A stretch of DNA of 64,000 nucleotides from Lachnospiraceae bacterium. GTDB taxonomy: Bacteria; Bacillota; Clostridia; Lachnospirales; Lachnospiraceae. This document shows, piece by piece, positions 7,737 to 16,391 of this stretch. The stretch lies in NCBI GenBank assembly GCA_017618195.1, contig JAFZUW010000056.1, positions 1 through 64,000 on the forward strand, given 5' to 3'. How positions within the stretch are numbered: position 1 is the first letter of the stretch; every line of letters starts with the position of its first letter. A model generated the notes under the pieces. The model had not been told where the DNA came from and ran no database searches. It was given only the letters and a program-made list of their open reading frames with translations. The translations under genes were made by a program, and so were the position numbers.

Positions 7737-9023
7737 TCATTTGATGATGCCGAACTGTGCTTTTACGCAGAGGATGCGAAGGACGCTTTCGTTCAGACGG
7801 TCTTCGGTAATCGTGCCGTTTGAATATGCGTTCTTAAGAGCCTTGAAAGCAGCATCCAGATCGGAAGGACGGTACAGCATGTCCGCACCCGCGAGGATTG
7901 CATTGAGTGCCGCGTCGCCGGGCTTATAGCGGCTTGTGATAACGGTATTGTCAAGGGCGCTCGTTAAAACGATGCCGTTAAATCCGAGGTCTTTGCGAAG
8001 CAGTGCGATCACTTCGGGACTCATGCAGGCGGGAACGCCTTTGTCCGACAGTGCGGTCATGTCCGCATAGCCGACAACGACAACCGAAGCGCCGGCGGTG
8101 ATACCCGCGCGGAAGCCCGCAAGTTCGGTTTTAAGGAGCTGATCCTTCGTCAAAGCGCTCGTTCCGCTTATCGGAACGGGATAGTGGGAAAGCACGCCGG
8201 GCATACCCGCGGTCATGCTGCCCTTCACATATGCGGCAACCATTGCGCCGACAACTTCCGGATCGGAGCCGTAAGAGGATGTACCGAGGCCGGAGCTTTC
8301 CGAAGAAATGTTGGCAACCGGTACCATATTCATATTCAAGCCGAGCTTCTTCAGTTCCGAAGCAAGCGATTCCGCCGCGCGTCCCGCGTTGGCCGCGTCG
8401 CCGGTCTTTCCGAGTGCGGAAGGTGTATCGATGCGGTGCGTTCCGACAGCGGCCGTCAGAGAACCGACTTCGTCATTTACCGCGAAGAAGGTGCCGTATT
8501 TGGCGTAACGGGTGCTGTTCGAGAGCAGCTTCGTGAACTGGCTCTTATCGTTGATGTTCTGCTGGGAATAGATGAGTCCGCCGACAGGCTTTTTGGCAAA
8601 TGCGTTCTTCGTCTTGTCGTAAGCGTTGACGACCGGACGTACGCCGGTCAGCTGTTCGGGCGTTACGAAGAAGAGCTGGTAGAGCTTATCGTCTGTGGAC
8701 ATTTTTGCAAGATACTTCTGCGCGGTCTCCAAAACCTGCGGATCAACGGTCGGAACCGGAAGCGGCGTCGGAGTAGGCGTAGCAGTAGGAGTCGGGGTCG
8801 CCGTAGGTGTCGGCGCCTCGGTCGGAGTCGGAGTTACCGTAGGCGTGGGCGTCGGACGGAAAGCCGGCTTGGTAGGAGTAGGAGCTTCGGTCGGCGCCTC
8901 GGTCGGAGAAGTCCTCTCGCGGTCCTCCGCATGGCGATAGCCCGCTTCTCTTACAATGAGCAGCAGGATGATAATCGCAGCAAGCGAAACGAAGCAAATC
9001 ACTTTTCGTTTAGCCGAATCCAT
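7737..9023 (-). CDS. Membrane-anchored GH3-fold (NagZ-like) protein, catalytic residues lost
   Basis: 428 residues: an N-terminal membrane anchor (about 8-24), a Pro/Thr repeat linker (about 38-92, TPTPT units that would span the wall) and a glycoside-hydrolase-3 TIM-barrel-like domain. Alignment by eye to NagZ shows that the KHFPGHG loop is replaced by SHYPVPI. In the GH3 signature, LLRKDLGFNGIVLTS matches up to the nucleophile Asp, which is Ser here. It therefore seems unable to cleave beta-N-acetylhexosaminides and may bind peptidoglycan instead. The ATG at 9023 is correctly spaced from GGGAGG; an upstream GTG at 9029 is too close. Its promoter is at 9060-9088. Confidence 0.8.
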   Translation of the reverse strand: MDSAKRKVICFVSLAAIIILLLIVREAGYRHAEDRERTSPTEAPTEAPTPTKPAFRPTPTPTVTPTPTEAPTPTATPTPTATPTPTPLPVPTVDPQVLETAQKYLAKMSTDDKLYQLFFVTPEQLTGVRPVVNAYDKTKNAFAKKPVGGLIYSQQNINDKSQFTKLLSNSTRYAKYGTFFAVNDEVGSLTAAVGTHRIDTPSALGKTGDAANAGRAAESLASELKKLGLNMNMVPVANISSESSGLGTSSYGSDPEVVGAMVAAYVKGSMTAGMPGVLSHYPVPISGTSALTKDQLLKTELAGFRAGITAGASVVVVGYADMTALSDKGVPACMSPEVIALLRKDLGFNGIVLTSALDNTVITSRYKPGDAALNAILAGADMLYRPSDLDAAFKALKNAYSNGTITEDRLNESVLRILCVKAQFGIIK

Positions 9024-9059
9024 GAACACACCTCCCGGATATCAATGCATCTTCATCTT

Positions 9060-9088
9060 ATTATAAGCGATACGGAAAGGAAACGCAA
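9060..9088 (-). promoter_or_regulatory. Promoter of the GH3-fold gene
   Basis: Minus strand: -35 TTGCGT (9088-9083), 17-bp spacer, -10 TATAAT (9065-9060). It lies between the end of the ABC exporter operon and the gene, so the latter can be expressed independently. Confidence 0.75.
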
Positions 9089-9169
9089 CCCTTTCGGCAA
9101 TTGCGCGGCGCAAGCGGGCGCTGCGCGGCTTTAAGGGTGCGGATGGGTAAAACCGCAGTGCGGGTACCT

Positions 9170-10900
9170 CTAGCTGTTGCGGCCCGCCATAACGAGTTCC
9201 TTATAAAATCCGCCCTTCGCCATCAGCTCGTCGTGGCTTCCCTGTTCGATAATGTCGCCGTCCTTCATGACGAGGATGCAGTTCGCATTGCGGATCGTCG
9301 AAAGACGATGGGCGACGATAAATGTGGTACGTCCCTTCATCATTGTCGCAAACGCGTCCTGAATCTTCAGTTCGGTACGCGTATCGATCGAGGACGTCGC
9401 CTCGTCGAGGATCAGCATCGGCGGCAGGCAGAGCATGACGCGCGCGATGCACAAAAGCTGTTTCTGACCGGCGGAGAGCTCATCGCCGCCGGCATTGAGA
9501 ACCGTATCGTAGCCGTTCGGAAGACGTCTTATAAAGCTGTGCGCGTGGGACGCCTTGGCGGCAGCGATGATCTCGTCCTCGGTCGCATCGGGCTTGCCCA
9601 TCGCGATATTTTCCCGGATCGAACCTTCAGCAAGCCAGGTATCCTGTAAAACCATGCCGAATTGCTTCCGAAGCATCGGACGCGGAATGGAACGGATGTC
9701 GGTTCCGTCGACCGAAAGCACGCCTGCATCGACGTCGTAGAAGCGCATCAGAAGGTTGATCAGAGTCGTCTTACCGCAGCCGGTCGGGCCGACAAGCGCA
9801 ATCTTGGCGCCCGGCTTCACGTCAATATTGAGGTCGCGGATCAGCGGACGCTCGGGTATGTAGGAAAATGCTACATGCTCCGCCTTCACTCCGCCGCGTG
9901 TCTCAAACGAGTCAACCGGCTTCGCGGCCGGCTCTTCCCATTCGTAGGAAAGTACGTCAAAGACGCGGCCCGCACAGGCGAGAGCGTTCTGCAGCTCGGT
10001 AATGACGCCCGAAATTTCGTTGAACGGTTTTGCGTATTGGCCCGCATATCCGAGCAAAGCGGACAGGCTGCCGACCGAAAGGGTTCCGCGCAGTACTGAA
10101 AAGGCGCCGGTAAGCGTAACAACGGCATAAACCGTATTGTTGATGATACGCGTGCTCGGGTTCGTGAGCGAAGAGAAGAACGTCGCACGGAGCGATGCCT
10201 TCGTGAGCCGGTCGTTGATCTCACCGAACTGCTCCAGAGCTTCGTCTTCGTGGGCAAATGCGGTAACGACCTTCCGGTTTCCGATCATTTCGTCAACGAT
10301 CCCCGTCTGTTCGCTGCGGACCGCGGCCTGCTCGCGGAACAGGTGATAGGTGCGGCTCGCGATGAACTTGGCCAATAAAAGCGACAGCGGCGTCAGTACG
10401 ACAACGACAAGCGCAATCAGCGGGCTCTTTAAAAGCATGCAGAACAGCGTCCCGATGATCGTCACGATGCCGGTGAAGAACTGCGAGAAGCCCATCAAAA
10501 GGCCGTCGGAGAACTGGTCCACGTCGGAAACCATGCGGCTTACGAGGTCGCCGTTATCCCGTGAATCGAGATAGGAGACCGGCACGCGGGTGATCTTATC
10601 GAAGAATTCCTCGCGGACTTCGCGTACCACGCGGAACGTGATCGCGTTGTTGATGGCAGCAGTGATCCACGAAGCAAGCGCGGAAACGGCAATCACGAGG
10701 GCAGCCTTCGGAAGAATCCGCTTCAGGATGTCAAAGTCAACGTTTCCTTTGTCGATGATCACGTCGATCGCGTCACCGATCAGGATCGGGACGTAGAGCG
10801 AACAGATTACGGAAAGCGCCGAGAGAAGAAGCGACAGCGCAAGGAACAGTTTCTGGTGTCCGAGATAGCGGAGCACGCGGCGGATCGTATCTTTCTTCAT
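9170..10900 (-). CDS. Heterodimeric ABC exporter subunit, canonical Walker B
   Basis: 576-residue half-transporter: six transmembrane helices in the N-terminal 320 residues and a nucleotide-binding domain after about 340. Walker A is GPTGCGKTT and Walker B is MLILDEATSSID with the catalytic Glu intact, but the signature is ELSAGQ rather than LSGGQ. Its partner upstream has the opposite pattern. Such asymmetry is known for heterodimers like TM287/TM288, LmrCD and YheIH. Start and upstream stop overlap in ATGA. The likely role is export of lipids, peptides or drugs; the substrate is unknown. Confidence 0.88.
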   Translation of the reverse strand: MKKDTIRRVLRYLGHQKLFLALSLLLSALSVICSLYVPILIGDAIDVIIDKGNVDFDILKRILPKAALVIAVSALASWITAAINNAITFRVVREVREEFFDKITRVPVSYLDSRDNGDLVSRMVSDVDQFSDGLLMGFSQFFTGIVTIIGTLFCMLLKSPLIALVVVVLTPLSLLLAKFIASRTYHLFREQAAVRSEQTGIVDEMIGNRKVVTAFAHEDEALEQFGEINDRLTKASLRATFFSSLTNPSTRIINNTVYAVVTLTGAFSVLRGTLSVGSLSALLGYAGQYAKPFNEISGVITELQNALACAGRVFDVLSYEWEEPAAKPVDSFETRGGVKAEHVAFSYIPERPLIRDLNIDVKPGAKIALVGPTGCGKTTLINLLMRFYDVDAGVLSVDGTDIRSIPRPMLRKQFGMVLQDTWLAEGSIRENIAMGKPDATEDEIIAAAKASHAHSFIRRLPNGYDTVLNAGGDELSAGQKQLLCIARVMLCLPPMLILDEATSSIDTRTELKIQDAFATMMKGRTTFIVAHRLSTIRNANCILVMKDGDIIEQGSHDELMAKGGFYKELVMAGRNS

Positions 10901-12627
10901 GCCGCACCTCCGTTCCCGCCGTCCGTCTGCGACTGGTAGATCTCACGGTATTCGGCGCAGGTTTTCAGAAGTTCTTCATGCGTGCCGAGACCGACCGGAT
11001 TGCCGTCGTCGAGCACGAGGATCCTGGTACAGTCCGCGATGGAAACCGTACGCTGCGAAACGATTACGCGGCTCGGACGGTTCGGAATTTCGGAAATCGC
11101 TTTCCGAAGAGACGCGTCGGTCGCATAGTCAAGCGCGGACGCGCTGTCGTCAAGGATTAGGATCGAAGGCGAGCCGACAAGCGCGCGGGCAATCGTAAGA
11201 CGCTGGCGCTGGCCGCCCGAGAAATTGGTTCCGCCGGCATTTACCGGGGTAAGAAGGCCGTCCGGCTTGGCACAGACAAAGTCCTCCGCCTGCGCGATCT
11301 TAAGCGCGTTATGGAGTTCCTCGTCGGTTGCGTTCTTGTCGCCCCAGAGAAGGTTATCCTTGATCGTACCCGAGAAGAGAACCGCCTTCTGCGGAACGTC
11401 GCCGATGCGGCTCCTAAGAGTCTTCAGCTTCCAGTCCTTAACCGGAACGCCGTCGATGAGAACTTCGCCTTCGGTTGCGTCATAATAGCGGGAGAGCAGG
11501 CTTACGACGGTGGATTTTCCCGAGCCCGTACCGCCGATGATGCCGAGCGATTCGCCGGGCATCAACTTGAAACTGATGTCATTGACCGTATCGGCTGCGG
11601 CGCCCGCGTATCGGAACGAAACGTTCCGGAATTCGATCGCGGGAGCGCCTTTGACGCCGTCCGTCACGGTACCGTCGGCCATGGAATTGGTAATCTCGAA
11701 GACCGACTGCACGCGGTTGGCGCAGGCGATCGATTTGGTAAGCGTGATGATCAGGTTGGCCATCTTAATAAGCTCAACGAGAATCTGCGACATGTAGTTG
11801 TAAAGCGCGATGACCGAACCCTGCGTGAGCACGCCCTGATCGACGCGGAGCGCGCCGACATAGATCAGTACGAGCAGGGCAAGATTGATCATGACGTAGG
11901 TGATCGGATTCATCAAAGCGGAGATACGGCCGACGAGAAGCTGTTCCTTCGTAAGCGCTTCATGACGGGCGCGGAACTTCTCACGCTCCTCTTCCTCCTT
12001 GCAGAACGCGCGGAGTACGCGCACGCCGGCAAGATGCTCCCTCGTTTTCGAGAGCACCGCATCGAGTCTTGTCTGTACTTTTTTGTAAAGCGGGATGGTG
12101 ACCAGCATGATGCCGAAGACGACAGCGCACAGAAGCGGAATGATTACGGCAAATACGAGCGCTCCCTGCACGTCCACCTGAAATGCCATGATGAGGGCGC
12201 CGAATACGATGAACGGGGATCTGAGCAGAAGACGCAGAAACAGGTTGACGCCGTTCTGCACCTGGTTCGTGTCGCTCGTCATGCGGGTAATGAGCGTCGC
12301 GGTGCCGAGCCTGTCCGTGTCGGCATAGGAAAGCGACTGGATGTGGTCGAAAAGGGCATAACGGACGCGGCCCGTGAACTCGGTCGCAACCTTTGCCGCA
12401 AAATACTGTGCGCACAGGGCAAAGCCGTAGCCGAGAACGCCGAAAAGAACCATTAAAAGCGTCATTTTGATGATGAACGGGCGGTCATTTCCGTGAATGC
12501 CGCGGTCAATGATCACGCGGACGATCAGCGGAACGCACAGTTCCATCGAGGCTTCCAGTAATTTGAATAGGGGTGCCGCGATCGCCCTGCCGCGGTAGCC
12601 CTTCATAAAGCGAAGGAGTTTGCGCAT
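10897..12627 (-). CDS. Heterodimeric ABC exporter subunit, degenerate Walker B
   Basis: 576-residue half-transporter, first gene of the pair. Six helices, then a nucleotide-binding domain with Walker A GGTGSGKST, signature NFSGGQRQR (canonical), and Walker B ILILDDSASALD, in which the catalytic Glu is Asp. It thus pairs with the downstream subunit to give one consensus and one degenerate ATP site. A GGAG lies before the start at 12627. The divergent two-component gene begins 143 bp away, so the regulator could act here, though no shared operator is obvious. Confidence 0.88.
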   Translation of the reverse strand: MRKLLRFMKGYRGRAIAAPLFKLLEASMELCVPLIVRVIIDRGIHGNDRPFIIKMTLLMVLFGVLGYGFALCAQYFAAKVATEFTGRVRYALFDHIQSLSYADTDRLGTATLITRMTSDTNQVQNGVNLFLRLLLRSPFIVFGALIMAFQVDVQGALVFAVIIPLLCAVVFGIMLVTIPLYKKVQTRLDAVLSKTREHLAGVRVLRAFCKEEEEREKFRARHEALTKEQLLVGRISALMNPITYVMINLALLVLIYVGALRVDQGVLTQGSVIALYNYMSQILVELIKMANLIITLTKSIACANRVQSVFEITNSMADGTVTDGVKGAPAIEFRNVSFRYAGAAADTVNDISFKLMPGESLGIIGGTGSGKSTVVSLLSRYYDATEGEVLIDGVPVKDWKLKTLRSRIGDVPQKAVLFSGTIKDNLLWGDKNATDEELHNALKIAQAEDFVCAKPDGLLTPVNAGGTNFSGGQRQRLTIARALVGSPSILILDDSASALDYATDASLRKAISEIPNRPSRVIVSQRTVSIADCTRILVLDDGNPVGLGTHEELLKTCAEYREIYQSQTDGGNGGAA

Positions 12628-12700
12628 GATATTCTCCGAACGGGATTTAGTCTGATTAACAGTATAGCCGATTTCGCGGCAAATGAAAAGGAAAAATCAG

Positions 12701-12729
12701 TGGAAATCGCTGTCTTTTCTTGGTATAAT
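12701..12729 (+). promoter_or_regulatory. Promoter of the two-component system
   Basis: -10 TATAAT (12724-12729) with TGG before it (extended -10) and a weak -35 TGGAAA (12701-12706) at 17 bp. Start near 12736, 35 nt before the response regulator ATG. Confidence 0.7.
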
Positions 12730-12770
12730 TACCCTGTTAAGCAACTGTTTGAACCGAAACGGAGGAAAGC

Positions 12771-13454
12771 ATGGTTTATCTTGTTGAAGACGACGACAAC
12801 ATCCGGGAACTGGTCATTTACACGCTGAATCATTCCGGCATTGAAGCAAAAGGGTTCTCCCGCCCGACAGCATTCTATGAAGAAAACGCGAAGGCGCTGC
12901 CGAAGATGGTAATTCTCGACATCATGCTGCCGGAGGAGGACGGACTTACGATTCTCAGGAAGCTTCGCGCAAACAAGGAGACAAAGAAGCTTCCGGTCAT
13001 GATGTTAAGCGCAAAGGCAAGCGAGTACGATAAGGTGACCGGTCTTGACGCGGGAGCCGACGACTATGTTTCGAAACCGTTCGGCATGATGGAGCTCGTG
13101 GCGCGCGTACGCGCTCTGCTGCGCCGTTCTGCGGACGATGAGGCTCCGAACGAGTACACGGTCGGCAGGCTGACCGTCATTCCCGATGCGCACCGCGTGA
13201 TCGTGGACGGCGAGCAGGTTCAGCTTACGCGTAAGGAATATGATATTTTAGTACTGCTCATTAAGAGCGGCGAGCTGGTGGTAACGCGCGAACGGCTTTT
13301 GAGCGAGGTTTGGGGATACGCATTTGAAGGCGAGAGCCGTACCGTCGACGTACACATCCGTACGCTCCGCCAGAAGCTCGGAGCGGCCGGCGGATATGTC
13401 GAAACGATCCGCGGCGTTGGGTATTGCATCCGTTTGAATGAAGAGGGTATATGA
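12771..13454 (+). CDS. OmpR/PhoB-family response regulator
   Basis: 227 residues: receiver domain (acidic pocket EDDD at 6-9, phospho-acceptor Asp50 in VILDIMLP, conserved Lys in VSKPFG) and a C-terminal winged-helix DNA-binding domain with RKEYDILVLL and the SRTVDVHIRTLRQKLG recognition helix. This is the PhoB/PhoP layout. It overlaps the kinase gene by 4 bp and is followed by a Na/Pi symporter gene, so phosphate control is the best guess. Confidence 0.9.
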   Translation: MVYLVEDDDNIRELVIYTLNHSGIEAKGFSRPTAFYEENAKALPKMVILDIMLPEEDGLTILRKLRANKETKKLPVMMLSAKASEYDKVTGLDAGADDYVSKPFGMMELVARVRALLRRSADDEAPNEYTVGRLTVIPDAHRVIVDGEQVQLTRKEYDILVLLIKSGELVVTRERLLSEVWGYAFEGESRTVDVHIRTLRQKLGAAGGYVETIRGVGYCIRLNEEGI

Positions 13455-14476
13455 AGCGAAGACTGTTTTTAACGATTTTTTTAAGCGTGCTCGCGGCGTT
13501 TCTGATCGGAATGCTTGTAACCGGGGTGGTGTTTTACCGCATTGCCGGGCAGGAGGAGATCGGCCGCGTTGTTCTGGGAACGCTCTTTCCGTCGGCATGC
13601 GTTTTGACGATTGCGTTCATACTTTCCTTTGTCCTCGCGAACCGGATCAGCGAGAACATCTTAAAGCCGATCAATCGGCTCGATGTTTCGTGCCCTCTTG
13701 AAAGGGACACCTATCCGGAGCTTGCGCCGCTTGTCCAGAAGATCAATGAGCAGAATAAGGAATTGTACGGCAAGATGACCGAGATCAAGGAGGAGCATGA
13801 GAAGCAGGACCGGATGCGCAGAGACTTTACGGCCAATGTTTCGCATGAGCTGAAGACGCCTCTTACGTCGATTTCGGGCTATGCGGAGATCATCCGCGAC
13901 GGCATCGCCAGAGAAGAGGATGTGCCGCGGTTCGCCGGAAAGATTTACGACGAAGCGAACCGGCTCGTAGTTCTGGTCGGTGATATTCTGAGACTCTCCC
14001 GCATCGAAGACCGTGAGATTGAGGTGGTATGGGAGGATATCGAACTCCGGGAGCTGTGCAGGGCGACTGCGGAAATGCTTTCCGAACCGGCGGCGAAGCA
14101 CAACGTGACGATCACGGTCGAAGGCGAAGAAAAGCACATTAACGGTGTGGAGCAGATTGTCGGAGAGATTATCTACAATCTGATCGATAACGCCATCAAA
14201 TACAATCGCGACGGCGGTTCGGTGACCGTACGGACCGGGGAGGACGGGAACGGCCGTGTAACCCTTTCGGTGAGCGATACCGGTATCGGCATTCCGAAGG
14301 CGGATCTGCCGCGCATCTTCGAGCGGTTCTACCGCGTTGACAAGAGCCACTCCAAGGAAGTCGGCGGTACAGGGCTCGGTCTGTCCATCGTTAAGCACGG
14401 GGCGTCGTTCCACGGAGCGAGCGTCGACGTGAAGAGCGAAGTCGGCTCCGGAACGACGGTCACGGTGCATTTTTAA
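13451..14476 (+). CDS. Sensor histidine kinase (PhoR-like)
   Basis: 341 residues. Two transmembrane helices (about 6-29 and 43-63) are separated by only a dozen residues, so there is essentially no extracellular sensor; a short linker leads to the H-box NVSHELKTPLTSISGYAE, N-box NLIDNAIKYN, and G boxes DTGIGIP and GGTGLGLSIVKH. The absence of an extracytoplasmic domain is common in PhoR proteins that read the state of a phosphate transporter through a PhoU protein. The PhoU-domain symporter next door fits that. Translation is coupled to the regulator by an ATGA overlap. Confidence 0.9.
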   Translation: MKRRLFLTIFLSVLAAFLIGMLVTGVVFYRIAGQEEIGRVVLGTLFPSACVLTIAFILSFVLANRISENILKPINRLDVSCPLERDTYPELAPLVQKINEQNKELYGKMTEIKEEHEKQDRMRRDFTANVSHELKTPLTSISGYAEIIRDGIAREEDVPRFAGKIYDEANRLVVLVGDILRLSRIEDREIEVVWEDIELRELCRATAEMLSEPAAKHNVTITVEGEEKHINGVEQIVGEIIYNLIDNAIKYNRDGGSVTVRTGEDGNGRVTLSVSDTGIGIPKADLPRIFERFYRVDKSHSKEVGGTGLGLSIVKHGASFHGASVDVKSEVGSGTTVTVHF

Positions 14477-14528
14477 CTTAATCTTTACAGAAACACGAAA
14501 GCGCTTTTTACTTCCGGTTTGCTATACT
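14473..14528 (+). promoter_or_regulatory. Candidate Pho-box repeats and -10 of the Na/Pi symporter gene
   Basis: TTAACT (14473), TTTACA (14484) and TTTTAC (14506) fall on an 11-bp period, one intermediate position (14495) being degenerate. An extended -10 TGC-TATACT lies at 14520-14528 with no matching -35 at 17 bp. This resembles the direct TT(A/T/C)ACA repeats bound by PhoP in Bacillus and would make the promoter activator-dependent. Only two or three of the units match, so it remains tentative. Confidence 0.45.
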
Positions 14529-14594
14529 CGAACCGGATAGTGTTCGTAATAAGGCGACGCTTTGCCTGAGTATGAAAGAGAGGTGCGCTTTTAC

Positions 14595-16355
14595 ATGGAT
14601 ATTTTACAGGTTGCCGTTACGCTGATCGGCGGACTGGTATTCTTCCTGTTCGGCATGCGTGTCATGTCCGGAAGCTTGGAGAAGATGGCCGGCGGCAAAT
14701 TGGAAAACACGCTTCGAAAGGTAACTTCAAAGCCGTTCTTATCGATTCTGCTCGGTGCCGGGATCACGATTGCGATGCAGTCGAGTTCCGCGACGACCGT
14801 CATGCTGGTCGGTCTCGTAAACTCCGGGATCATGCAGTTTGAGCAGACCATCAGCGTTATCTTCGGTGCGAACATCGGAACGACGTTCACCGGCTGGCTG
14901 CTGACGCTTTCGGGAATCAGTTCGGACCGCTGGTATCTCGCAATCTTAAAACCTGAGGTATTCTCTCCGATCCTTGCCTTAACGGGTATCGGAATGATCA
15001 TGTTCAGCAAGAAGGACCGCCGGATCAGTATCGGAACGGTTTTCGTGGGATTTGCCGTATTGATGCAGGGTATGACGATGATGAAGGATGCCGTGAGCCC
15101 GCTCGCGGAGACGTCCTGGTTCAAGGAAATCCTCGTGCAGTTCAAGAATCCGATCTTCGGTCTTCTGATCGGTCTTCTGCTGACCGCTGTGATCCAGAGC
15201 TCGGCGGCGACGATCGCAATCCTGATGTCATTTGCCCTCTCCGGAACCGGAATTACCTACCAGATGGCGATCCCGATCATCATGGGTCTCAACATCGGTA
15301 CGTGCGCGACATCGCTGATCTCGTGTATCGGAACCGAGACAAAGGCGAAGCGCGTGGCTGTTGCGCATGTAATGGTTAAGATCATCGGCGCGGTGTTCTG
15401 GCTTTCCGTATTCGTGCTGGTGGGCGGCCTGTTCTTCGAGAAGGCCGTGGAAAAGCCGATCAACGGTGTCGGCATCGCGGCGGTACATACCGCTTTCAAC
15501 ATTCTGACAACGCTTTTGCTGATCCCGTTCACGAAGCCTTTGGTGCGCCTGACCGAGTTCCTGGTACGCGACAACGCGCAGAAGGAGCCCGAGGACGAGC
15601 TCAAATGGCTTGACGAACGTCTGCTCCGTTCCCCGTCCGTAGCAGTGGCGGAGTGTAATAACATATCGAAACAGATGGCGCGCCTTGCGAAGGAGAACCT
15701 GCTTGCAGCGATCGACCTGTTCGATCATTTTGATGAAGAGGCCGTTTCAAAGATAAAGGCGGTAGAGGATAAGCTGGACCGCTATGAAGACCGACTCGGC
15801 ACTTATCTCGTGAAACTTTCGATGATGTCCATTTCGGCTCAGGACGGACGTGTGATCTCGAAGATCCTGCATTCGATCGGCGATTTCGAACGTCTCGGCG
15901 ACCATGCGGTGAACCTGTATTACGCCGCGTCCGAAATCAACCGGAAGGGGCTTTCGTTCACGCCGGTTGCGAAGGTTGAGATGGGAATCCTTGCCAACGC
16001 GATCCGCGAGATTCTTACGATGACGCATGACTGCTATGAGGAAGCCGATCCGGAGCTTGCGTTCCGCGTGGAGCCTCTCGAGCAGGTAATCGACAAGCTG
16101 ACCGCGACGATCAAGACCAACCATATCGCGCGTCTGCAGAAGGGCGGCTGTTCGATCGAGATGGGATTTATCCTCTCGGATATTCTGAATAACTACAAGA
16201 GAATTTCCGACCACTGCAGTAATGTCGCGGTGGCGGTGATCGAAGTGGACCGCGGCGCATTTGACACGCATGAGTACTTAAGCGGCGTAAAGTTCGGAAA
16301 TCTGGAATTCAACCAGATTTATGATACGTTTGATAAGAAATATTCGCTGGAATAA
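14595..16355 (+). CDS. Na/Pi cotransporter with C-terminal PhoU domain
   Basis: 586 residues. The N-terminal 320 residues carry the two inverted Na/Pi symporter repeats marked by AMQSSSATTVMLVGLVN and AVIQSSAATIAILMSFA, with eight or so helices; the C-terminal part (about 360-560) is a helical PhoU-like domain. This NptA/YjbB-type architecture moves phosphate with Na+ and couples to Pho signalling. I start at 14595, spaced 10 bases from GAGGTG; an in-frame TTG at 14562 would add an unneeded N terminus. It lies directly after the PhoB/PhoR-like pair. Confidence 0.9.
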   Translation: MDILQVAVTLIGGLVFFLFGMRVMSGSLEKMAGGKLENTLRKVTSKPFLSILLGAGITIAMQSSSATTVMLVGLVNSGIMQFEQTISVIFGANIGTTFTGWLLTLSGISSDRWYLAILKPEVFSPILALTGIGMIMFSKKDRRISIGTVFVGFAVLMQGMTMMKDAVSPLAETSWFKEILVQFKNPIFGLLIGLLLTAVIQSSAATIAILMSFALSGTGITYQMAIPIIMGLNIGTCATSLISCIGTETKAKRVAVAHVMVKIIGAVFWLSVFVLVGGLFFEKAVEKPINGVGIAAVHTAFNILTTLLLIPFTKPLVRLTEFLVRDNAQKEPEDELKWLDERLLRSPSVAVAECNNISKQMARLAKENLLAAIDLFDHFDEEAVSKIKAVEDKLDRYEDRLGTYLVKLSMMSISAQDGRVISKILHSIGDFERLGDHAVNLYYAASEINRKGLSFTPVAKVEMGILANAIREILTMTHDCYEEADPELAFRVEPLEQVIDKLTATIKTNHIARLQKGGCSIEMGFILSDILNNYKRISDHCSNVAVAVIEVDRGAFDTHEYLSGVKFGNLEFNQIYDTFDKKYSLE

Positions 16356-16391
16356 GCCGGAAGCCTTTCAGGCACCGGAGGGGGGAGACAC

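Noticed and set aside
9102..9125. GC-rich hairpin between the ABC exporter and GH3 genes as a terminator
   Set aside because: No T tract on the minus strand after the stem and one mismatch in that direction; it could be a pause or processing site only.
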